Shown here: positions 48,947 through 58,702 of the stretch, piece after piece
Layout: each line of letters begins with the position of its first letter
Numbering within the stretch: the stretch's first letter is position 1
Assembly (NCBI GenBank): GCA_013399305.1
Contig: VXAI01000049.1
Span: 1,909,472 to 1,973,471 of the forward strand
Origin: Rostratula benghalensis
Taxonomy: Eukaryota; Chordata; Aves; Charadriiformes; Rostratulidae
Reading direction: 5' to 3'
DNA: 64,000 bases
The notes under the pieces: model-generated
Told to the model about the DNA's origin: nothing
Databases searched by the model: none
The model's input: only the letters and a program-made list of their open reading frames with translations
Program-made: the position numbers and the translations under genes

Positions 48947-51900
48947 TCCAATTACCAGCTTTAGAAACAGGTCCAGGAGGTCAGGTCTTCACTGATTTTT
49001 TCCTGAACAAAGAGACAGAGGAGAGGGAAATACCTTGCAGTGCATGAGGGAAGCACGGGCACCAGGGCAGCACCCGCCTGGAAGCCAACCTGCTCCTTCT
49101 CTGGGCTCTGGGATGCGTATGGAGGGGTGAAGCATGTGCAGGTGGTGGTGGGTGTCTAGGAAGCCATGGGGAATAATTTCAGCAGCCTTAAACCACTAGT
49201 TCATTCTTTACTATTGGTTTATTGCTTGCTTATCAGTTCTTTCTAAAGCCCAAAATAACAACATAACTCTTGTTAACCACGCCTCAGCTCCCACTGGACC
49301 ATGGATTCCCTGGACGCTGGGTGGAGGAAGAAGAGATGACAGACTCTCGGTTTGAAAAACATCATGATATTAAAAATATAATTCATTATTTTCCTGCTCT
49401 GATGAATACAGCATGCCTTATTTGAAGGCCTAGAAATTCCGTAATGTTTTGTAAATGCGTGAGAAGTGCTGTAAATTGCTCTTTTACAGATATGGTAAGA
49501 CTTTTTTTTTTTCTCAGTAACATGTGCTTTGAACTCTGCTGGAAGGGTCTCCAATATTTATGGGCAAGAGGATGACCTGAATAATTTTGTCCTTTCTGGT
49601 ATCAGACGAGGGAACATCTTGCATTGGATACATCTAGTTTGGAGAATATATCAAAAAATGGGTTGCTTGATTCAGGTCAAGCTCTGTCACTACTTTCAGC
49701 AAGACTTTGGATATCAGGTTCAGATAAGGCACCAGGAAGGCCTGGATCTTTGCCAGTCTTCTGCTGAGAGAATAATAATCAAAACATCACCCTCAGCTGA
49801 CAAATGAAACAGGGAACAGATTGCCATCAGCATAAGAGACAGCTCCTCTGACAGGTACAGGACAACATCAATCTCACAGAGATGCGAGATTTACAGTTTG
49901 TAGAAACAGTTAAGTCATACTTTTCATGAGAACAGTGACCTAAGAAGTCACATTATCACATAACTAATTGGGGTGACAGGTTAGGTGTCTCCTGAGTGTA
50001 AGGACTTCACCTTGAACTCCAAAAGGTAGCTGCAGGAGACCGATAGGTATATCCCACTGGGCTCTAAAGAGCTTGTATTGAGACAAATAGGAAATTGCCT
50101 CTTTTCCACAATCAGTCTGTCAGAGGGAGATTTTCCTGCTCCTGATACCACACTCAAGGAGAAAACAGGCTGCTCTGAAAAGCTTTTAAATGTTCAGGTG
50201 ATAAGAGGAACCCTGGTTCACTTCATAAAGACATGGAGTAGTCAAGATAAGAAAGCTCTCCTGGTCTACAGGCTTTAGCTCTGAAAATTTCCCAAAAGTT
50301 CCAGGGAAAGGTAGTTAGAAAAAATCTGGCAAACAAGATCAGGACTCTTGAACAATTAATTTTAAAGCCTACTTATGCCTAGAAGAGCAGAGGGAGAACT
50401 TGGATGCCATCACTGAACGTGCCAATGGCAAGTATTTTTCTGAGCCACCTGCATGTCTCCATGATGGCAGAGTGACTTGCTGTTTGATGCCACATTCAAT
50501 TCCCAACCTGCCATTTTAGCTTCCCCACTGAAATAAAATTCATCTCCCAACGTTTCTGCTACTTTTTGTGACTTCTTCCAGAGCCACCTCTACTCATTTA
50601 GTTCTGGTGACCACTCTGGTTCTATAGTAGGACAAGGAAGAAAAAAATTCAAGCTTTTATCACAGACATAAAAAGGAATGAAGAACACGGTTCCTGTGCT
50701 GGAACTGCTGGGCAAGAAAGTTCAAGCACAGGAAGTTTGTCCCCAGCCACAGCAGATTGCACAAGTACTCAAAGTTCAGCAATGGAAGTCTCTGAAATGC
50801 AGTGGGAAAGCACTGCCAAACTTGGAATGAAAGCTGCAAAGCAACCCACTACAAGACCTATGTCCAGCACATCCAACTGCTGAGTTATTAATGAAAGCTA
50901 AAGAAGAGAAACAGAGAAATCTGGAGAAGAGACTGAGATTTCCATGGGTATTTCATCTAAGGAAATCACCGAGCACGTAAGAGAACATCCCAAAATTTCA
51001 ATGTAGTTACTTGCCCAGCAGCAAAATCAAAGGCAGGTGCTGGACATAATAGAGAATACTGGTCAAACTGTTTCTTTCCACACAGCACTCGGTAAACAGA
51101 GTCGCCACTATTGAGTTCTAACCTCTTGTCATGCAGCAACATTGAGTCAACAATCCGCTCTCATGGCTTAATGCTTTTGATGTTTACTTTGTTCTTTCTA
51201 TAGTTCAAAAGAAAGCACTAATGCATCAGTCCTCTTACCAAATACAATCTTAATCCCAGAATCCCGAGCCTTTTGCTGTTGGCCAGTTAAGTCTGTTAAG
51301 ACGAAAGGATTTGATCAAGCTTTACATAACAACACAGAAGTTAAATCCAGCAAAGAGACTTCTTTTTATCTGTACTGCTCAGATGGCTAAGGAGGTTGGG
51401 GGGCGGAAGAGAGGAAGAAAAAAAAAAAGGTAATGAACTTGGCTATGTAAAACAAAATAAGGAATTCAATTATTTCTCTTATTGCCACTTTGTCTTTTCA
51501 GTGAGAGACTTCCAAAGAACTCAGATTTATTCCCCAGTGAAGTCTCTGAGTGTGAAGGCTATAACTTTCCCCTAACACAGAAGAATTGTGGCACCTGCTG
51601 TGCTTTTTTTGCAAATCTGAAAAGTGTTTCTTTTTAATTTTTTCCATCCCTACGGTGTATTTGTGAAGACAGAACATAGCTCATTGATGCTACGCTTGCC
51701 TGGCACTTGGAAGAGCTGGGCTCAAGCCTTTGTTTTGCCAGTTGTGTCCTTTGTGAGCTTACCCCAACCAACCACATTTCAGTGTGTGACAGGTCCCTAC
51801 CTCTGAAACCAGTTATCAGTGACGTTATCTTATGAATGTATATACGTGAGCGTACAACCCTGTAACCCGCGTTACACCAGTTCGTATGCAAAGCTTCCGA

Positions 51901-53009
51901 GGTTGCTGCATAAAAGCAGAACAACGCTTTTGGATGGAAAGGTTAACATGCTGCCTAGAATATTAATTACATTTTCACACAAAGCAGTTCTCTGCAGAAA
52001 AGGACTACAACAGTGATCCAGTGGTCATCTTGTGCCTAAGTCATGCAGAATTCAAGCTGCGCCCTAACAAAGGTCTCAAATGATATTTCAGCTTCACTTT
52101 ATGCTACTATCAGTTTTATACTACTACTATCACAATCATCCAAAAACATTATATAGTAAGAAGTATGATGTTATATAAAAAGAGTGAAAGCATCCTGCTT
52201 TAAACGCAATGCTTCTCGTATCCCCTGTTAATTGTAAGAAGATTTTTAGACATCCCATTCAAGAAGGAAGTGGCTAACACTGTCCCCTGCATGGAAAGCA
52301 GAGCCTGAAGATCTGAGGGCTGAACGGATGAAGACTGAGCCCTGGCAATCCACAAGTGTTTGCCTGATCACCGGGTGGGAAGAGTTACCTGCCTCCCAAC
52401 TGGGAAGATGCCGCAGAGCAGCTCTTCCCCAACGGCAGCACACAAAGACAGGACCACCTGCTGGCATCTCAATCTTGTCTTCAGTACTCAGCTGCTTCGT
52501 AAGACATGAGACACAGCAGAAGTAATAATGTAAAGCTGCTAAAAGATTGAAATTACAGAAACCTACACTCTAATAAAAACAATCCTGCTGCCAAACATTT
52601 GGGAATATTCTATATTGGATATTATGTTTGCTACGCATGACAATCCTAAACAACAACATAAGAAACAATTATGGGCAAGAAAAGGTTGAATGAGGCAGAA
52701 AAATTATTCACCTCACTGACATTTAATATCCTGTGTAATGTAGATTCTCCTATAATTCTGATAATTAAAACGCCGCCTTTTATCAGAGTTATGTCCTACT
52801 ATAAGCAGAAAGGAAAACTGGTGAAGTTAAAATATTGAAATGCTTCTAGCAAACACTGACTCCATTATGGCAAATGCACCTCACTTCTGTGTTTAAGCGT
52901 AGCCTACAAGCACTGCCTGAAATTGAGCTCCTAGGGTACAGGTCCATACGAGGGAACATTCTTGGTAAACTAAAGGCAGGACAGAAACGCGGGATCCACG
53001 GGACACGTT

Positions 53010-53080
53010 ATATTATCCCATTTCATGGGTAAGGAACTGGAGGACAGACATTCTTAACACAGAGAATCTGTCAAGTTCTC
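53010..53080 (-). mobile_element. Possible MIR fragment, minus strand
   Basis: TATTATCCCATTTCATGGGT followed by AAGGAACTGGAGGACAGAC resembles the reverse complement of the MIR/L2-type ATTATCCCATTTTACAGATG-AGGAAACTGAGGCACAGAG region. Short and diverged. Confidence 0.4.
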
Positions 53081-53989
53081 TTTGGACAGAAGGCTCTACC
53101 ACCAGAAACAAAAGACTGGATTTTAAAGCAACAGAACTTTCTAAGTTAAGCTTGACATGGTTCATTGCTCTAAATTAAGTTGGGCTTATTGTTTCCACTA
53201 GCTTATACCATAAATCTAGCACACAGCCCATGCAACCACTTGTCATACTAGAGCGTTTCCCAGAGAGTTTCTGAAGCCTCATCTCCTTGTTTTTCTAAAT
53301 TAAACAATGCCCTCAAATTAATCTCTTCCATTCATCAACCCCCATTTGCTCAACTGAAGCTCAGAGTACCTCAGATGTGTTCTCTGGCCTGCAGAATACA
53401 GTGTCCACACTCAAGGTCCCCAAAGGCCCTTCCCACAACAATGATTCCATCTCCATCTGCAAGGAGAGGCCCGATCACAGATGAAGAGATAAGAAAAGCC
53501 TTGGAAAGAAGGAATTATCTGGGCCACTAATGATTACATTTGTATGGAAGAGAAATGCGTTGAGGAAGAGTCTCTGGTTTGAAATGCATGCAGGAGTTTC
53601 TAAGTCTGCTTTGTGTAACAGAGAGGGGTGTGCAGTGTATCACAAACCCCATTGCCAACGTTTTCAGTGACAACATTTCCCACCTCTGCTGGGGACAGTG
53701 GTATTCACTACTGCTACCAATGCCAAGAGAAGTACCTGGAAAAAAATGGCGAGGCCTTGAATTAACACACTTGGTCTCTGTGATACAACTGGTGACTTTT
53801 TTTGATACTAGGAGGACAGTGGTAGGGGACACAGAAATAAAACCCTATTCCTATCTTAAGAGTTTTGCCAGGAAAATGACGCATCAGTACATTAAAACTG
53901 CACTCTCATATATGCATTCTCACAGATTTCTTCACTGACTTACACCAATATATCTTAATATTAACCAAGAAATTTTGCTCTTTAATTAC

Positions 53990-54047
53990 CTTCTAGATGA
54001 AAGTGCTCATCACCAATAGTGTCTCTGTAGCCTTCCCCAGATAAATC
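53990..54047 (-). CDS. NKD1: NKD1 exon (seventh from the 3' end), variable segment before the VALPPEK motif
   Basis: This 58-nt exon follows the acceptor TTAAACAG and ends at the donor GAAG|GTAATT. In phase 0 it reads DLSGEGYRDTIGDEHFHLE plus one base. That base completes the Val codon with the TG that opens the next exon, giving HLEVALPPEK. Mammalian NKD1 has an acidic segment here ending DDFRLEVALPPEK. The phase match, the RDT and the F-x-LE-V ending support the call, but the exon is short and the rest has diverged. The acidic run of the mammalian protein is largely replaced. The exon sits alone, with 19.7 kb of intron downstream and at least 10 kb upstream, and lies between two CR1 copies in opposite orientation. 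Confidence 0.77.
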
Positions 54048-56739
54048 CTGTTTAACAAAAAAAAAAAATAAATTAATTACCAATATACTACACACAAAGT
54101 GTTGAGGTGTTAAGACTATGTATTTAATATCACCAGGATTAATTTAAAACACCATCAACAGCACAGAAGTTGTTCTCCAGGAAATAATTCAATCACTTTA
54201 TTAGTGATAGTCAGTGCATTTGGTGCTATTTGACAATGCTCTGGACATACTTTAGGACAAAAATTTTATGGAGATAAATAGATTGCACAGAGGAAAAAAG
54301 AAGTGTTCACATTCAAATAATTTTACAAAGTAGATTAAAATTTAGCATTCCGCCGTTCTGTCAATCAAGCAAGATAAAAAAACCTCCCAATGGAAACAAT
54401 AAAGAATAAGCCCTTCACTACCCACAGAGGAATGTTATCACTTGGTTCCACCAACAAACAGAAAACTTTCATATGCCAAAGGTCACCCAAAAAAAGCAGA
54501 TACCAGACTCTGAAGAGCTGCCTGATCCTTCAGTCCCATAATTAATGAAATTTTGTCTAGAGCAATACAGCAGGAGATGCCACAGATATGCAGATGATCT
54601 TATCTCAGACCCAAACACCATTTCTCTAATGGTGCTGAAGCTGTAATATAGGGCACCAGTGGAATTTGGAGCTAATCCCGTTTACAAAAACCCTCAAGAG
54701 CATTCTTACTCTCTTATTAGCAGACCCTTCTAGCTCCACCCCCACACCCCAGAGCTAAACCACACGCAGTGACAACTATCCTCATGGTTTGCCTTCTCCC
54801 ATTCATTCTGAAGGCTCCAGCATCACTGACCATACATTAGAGTCTGGCTCCCTAAATTCTCCACAAACGCTTTCTACCACTGATAAACAGTCACAGCGAT
54901 TAAAAAGACTACGGTCCTATAAAACTGGAGAGCTCCACTCGTGGCCATTTTAACTTACACACCAGGAACACAGAGCCAGCGTGCTCTATGTTCAATCTGT
55001 GAACTACAAGTCACCAGTACGGAGCTTTTTGCACAAGAACAAGGGAATAATCTGTGTCAATTAATATCTGGTTGTATTCATGAGTTTTTTCATTAAGCAA
55101 TTTTATTATGAGAAAAGCAGTTAATCTCTTTTTCTCAAAAAAGCTGACATGAGGTTCTTTTCTGCCTTCCATATGCCCAAATGTTATTCTTTGAGATTAG
55201 TTATCAGAAAGTAACTAAGCCACAAAAGCATATCTTAGGAATTCTTCAGTATCAATTTCTGCAACAGCCGTTCAAAAAGTAGATTTCACAGACACTTACT
55301 GGAGAGCTAGCCCAGAGAGCCTTAAGACACTGATTTGTTCATGAGCAGATACCCTGAAATAAAGTTAGAATCCACAGGCCAAATGGCTCTGAGAAATGCC
55401 GGCAAATTGGCCCAGAGAGCTTGGATTCTGCACAGCACATTAGCTGTCATTTTGGATTTAGCTTTCCAATAAACAAATCACAACACCTATTTTGTTTCCT
55501 TGAGGTTTTGTTCCAGAAAAAAAAAGGTATTTTTTTTTTTTTTCTGAGCATGTGCTGATTAATATCAGTCATTACCTTAAAAATGATGGAAGAACTGGAC
55601 AGTGAACAAAAAGAAGCTATTAAATATTGGCATAACTTATCGTATACCTGCAAGACAGTCTTTCCAGGGCCTTGTAAAAGTTCATATACTTTTGTTTAAT
55701 CAAATTCCTCCCTGTCATCATTTTCCATGAAGCTCAGAGAGCACACCTCTGTCTGCTCTCATAGATAATGAGCTACAGTGACTGCATAGGCATCTATGAC
55801 ACCTCTGCCCTCCCCCACAATGCTAAATATTTAATAACTGGTTTGTTCATGGTGGTGGTTTTTTCTTCACTAAATTCAGAATTCCTGTTCCTTCCCACTC
55901 TCTTGGGGGAAAAAAATATTTTCTGTTAACCTGATCAGCAAAATGTACTGAGTAGGTATGATCTTATTTGTTATGTCCCTCTGCAGAGAATACCATCCAG
56001 GTGGTAGCCTTCATCTCTTAAGATTCTAGCAAAGCAAGCAGTGCATCTGGGTATCAAATGTTGCCTGTTAAAATGTCATCATTAATCTCATCCTCTACAA
56101 AACCCATAAATCAATTATTTTTATGATTTTTCAAAAGGTTTCACTTCAAAACAAGCACATAATTGTTGATGTAAAATGCACCATCAAGTAACTCAATAGA
56201 AAAGAGTGGAAGACAAAAGTGTAAAACAGTAGAGCAAAGCATTAATATTCATTAAGCCAGTTACCTTATTTTCTCACTTTTAATCATTTCATGGGTCTTA
56301 TGTAAATATATTTTATATTCTAGTCTAGTTTCACTCATTCTCTACCTCCTAGTTATTTAAGTTAAAGTAGTAACTTAAAGCAAGCACATTTCCAGTAAGT
56401 GTTTCTGCCTTAAACCAATTTATTATAAATTAGCAAATTCTAGAAAAGTCTTTTTATGAACCATAATACTAGTGTTAAATGCCAACTAAATTGACAACCC
56501 GTCCTGAAACTGATGAGAGTATCATTTGAACGTTTTGGTGACACATTTAAGCAGAATTCCTCAGCTCCCATTCAAACGTGTTCCTCTGTGTGTGTAAGAT
56601 TATGACACGTATTATCTTTGATAGACAGATGTGTATCTGTGAAAGGCCTGGGCAACTCTAGGATTTTACAGGAAAAAAATGAAGGGGGGAGGGGAGAGGA
56701 ACTTTATAATTCATCTTATTATCATTACCTGAGTCTGTC

Positions 56740-56760
56740 AAAAAAAAAAAAAAAAAAAAA
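56740..56760. repeat. Poly(A) run, 21 bp
   Basis: Uninterrupted A on the plus strand. Confidence 0.9.
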
Positions 56761-56999
56761 GACTGCAACAGAGTTACCTGAGTATTTTTAGCACCACTGA
56801 GACAGATGTCACACCTGGATAAATACCAAAATGCACCCGGCTTGAGAAAAGGGTTCTGGACAGTGTATGCAAACTCAAAAGAGAAGTCCCAAAGCTGAGT
56901 AAACATCAGAGAAAACAATTATATGTAAGTATGATCACAGAAACCTGTATAAATGCTCTTAATATGAGTAAGAGAGCACATCTACTCCCAGTTACCCAA

Positions 57000-57068
57000 G
57001 TTGGGTAAGTTATAGTGGACTTGGTGATCTCAAAGGTCCCGTCCAAGCCTGAAGATTCTATGATTCTG
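57000..57068 (+). mobile_element. CR1 LINE 3' terminal scrap
   Basis: TGGACTTGGTGATCTCAAAG, then GTCCCGTCCAAGCCTGAAGA and TTCTATGATTCTGAG match the CR1 terminus. About 70 bp remains, and it ends roughly 90 bp before the 23-bp palindrome. Confidence 0.8.
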
Positions 57069-58250
57069 AGTTCAGAAAATGAACTGCAGCAAAAGAAAAA
57101 GGTAGCAATGTAAGGCAAGAAATTCTAATGGGGAGCAAACACCATAGCCAGGTAGGAATATTAGACACCAGGTGTCTAATAGCAGAAAGGAAGGACAGGC
57201 TGGAGGGGACGGAGAAGCCGGTGGTGGCCACCCTGCACAGCTGCAGGAGCGGTGCCCGAGAGAGTGACAGCAACAACCTTTAGGTCACAGGTAGCTGTAT
57301 ATCACTGTCCTGACACCGGGTGTTAAATCACAGCACTGCATTTGCAACCTGGAACACTGAATCATGAAACAACCAAAACCAGATGTACCCTGTGAAATAC
57401 TACATAAATGAGGTCAGCGAGCACTTGGAAGAATAAAGAAAAGAAACATTTAACGTAGGAGGATTCCAGAGTGCCACTTCTACAGGCTGCCAAACAGGAA
57501 CCCATCTAGAGTAAGTGTCTCTACCTCACTGGGAGTTTCCCAAGTAAGTAAGTTGGCCTCCATTAGCTACCAACCCAAATCACACAAAATTACTGAGATT
57601 CAGGCTCAAACATCTGCTTCAAAACCCCAAACAGCTGGCTGCCTGGGCTGGGTAGAAAGGCCCTTGTGTCCCATACATCCCATTCTGATAGCAGCCGCTG
57701 TAGTCAGAGGGTGGGGGTGGAGAGAAGAGTTAATTAGTGCAACTCCCTCAGAAAATACTGCTGAGTATACACATGCACAAGGAAGCAAAACAATCTTTAA
57801 AAGCTCCCACACCCCAGGGCTTCCATTCAGCTGGTTACAAGTCAGGCAATCGTCACTCGCTTCCCACCTTCACCACGCAATCAGACTCCAATGAATGCTA
57901 ACTCGCTGGGAATTTTATTTTCTTAACCCCAACCTCAGCCCCAACCACCCTGTGCAGTTTTCTTACTGATACCAGTCTCTGGAGACTAGAGGCCAGGCAC
58001 TCACTCAGGGGCTTCCACTTATCGACTTCTTTTTTCTCAGCTATCTGAAAATATTGCCATTCAAATCCTCACCCATCGTGCTGCCTACATCACTTTATTC
58101 CTCCAGTGCCCTTGGGGGCTCCCTTTCTGCTTCCACATTAAGGTTAAGCTCCTTGTCTTCACCTTCCAGGCAGTACAGGGCTCTATTTGCATTCACATCT
58201 CCTAGCCCCTATGCCCACCCATTCTTTTGACTTTGGCCATCAGTATGACC

Positions 58251-58702
58251 GTGGAGGGCCACAAAGATGCTGGGAGGGCTGGAGCAGCTCTGCTGTGAGG
58301 ACAGGCTGAGGGAGCTGGGGTTGTTCAGACTGGAGAGGAGAAGGCTCTGGGGAGACCTCATAGCAGCCTCCCAGTGTCTGAAGGGAGCTACAGGAGAGCT
58401 GGGGAGGGACTCTGTCAGGAAGTGCAGTGACAGGACAAGGGGTAGTGGCTTTAAATTGGAAGAAGGGAGATTTAGATGAGATACCAGAAAGAAATCCTTT
58501 CCTGTGAAGGTGGTGAAACACTGGGAACGGGTTGCCCAGAGAAGCTGTGGCTGCCCCATCCCCGGAGGGGTTCAAGGCCAGGCTGGATGGGGCTTGGAGC
58601 AACCTGGTCTGGTGGGAGGTGTCCCTGCCCAGGGCAGGGGGGTTGGAACTTGGTGATCTTTAAGGTCCCTTCCAACTCTAACCATTCTATGATTCTATGA
58701 CT
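58251..58702 (+). mobile_element. CR1 LINE 3' 450 bp, plus strand, young copy
   Basis: It begins GTGGAGGGCCACAAAGATGC and ends CCATTCTATGATTCTATGAC. The plus-strand frame encodes the end of the CR1 polyprotein ([20 protein letters not shown] through [14 protein letters not shown]). It is 5'-truncated and nearly identical to the minus-strand copy at 44184, with single-residue differences such as LCC for LCY and GSG for GNG. Confidence 0.95.

Larger units (their letters stand above)
34313..53989 (-). other. NKD1: NKD1 intron, 19.7 kb
   Basis: The donor is GTAATT, next to the exon at 53990, and the acceptor is TTTTTCGCAG. It holds CR1 copies at 40400, 44184 (minus) and 48450, a possible MIR at 53010, T, A and C homopolymers, a palindromic kappaB-like site at 36032 and two adjacent hairpins at 48231-48283. 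No further NKD1 exon is expected, because the flanking exons join in phase and match the mammalian protein without a gap. Confidence 0.85.
15003..54047 (-). other. NKD1: NKD1 gene, coding part present in the window (5' end missing)
   Basis: Seven minus-strand exons join in phase with GT-AG introns into a 399-residue open protein that ends at a TAA stop. It matches naked cuticle homolog 1 along its whole length: VALPPEKTDG, SKKQLKFEELQCDVS, the EF-hand YDFDNNGRVTRED, the LRVKLTVAPDGSQ block, ENIERRNHYLDLAGIENYTS, SRSHEPE, HFVRSPKAQGK, and the terminal HEHHHHHEHHHHYHHFYQT. The family binds Dishevelled and dampens canonical Wnt signalling as a Wnt-induced feedback inhibitor. Mammalian NKD1 has about 470 residues, so roughly 70 N-terminal residues, including the Met-Gly myristoylation signal, are not seen here. 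NKD2 is less likely because the linker and tail follow NKD1. Introns, from 5' to 3', are about 19.7, 2.6, 8.6, 1.4, 4.7 and 0.8 kb. No promoter is visible. Confidence 0.95.

Noticed and set aside
51690..51780. Possible MIR (GAGCTGGGCTCAAGCC, CCAGTTGTGTCCTTTGTGAG)
   Set aside because: Only two short MIR-like words in the right order; too weak without an alignment. The similar weak case near 46730-46800 was also left out.
53579..53938. 119-codon plus-strand open frame beside the NKD1 exon at 53990
   Set aside because: No recognisable family and no good splice sites; within chance length.
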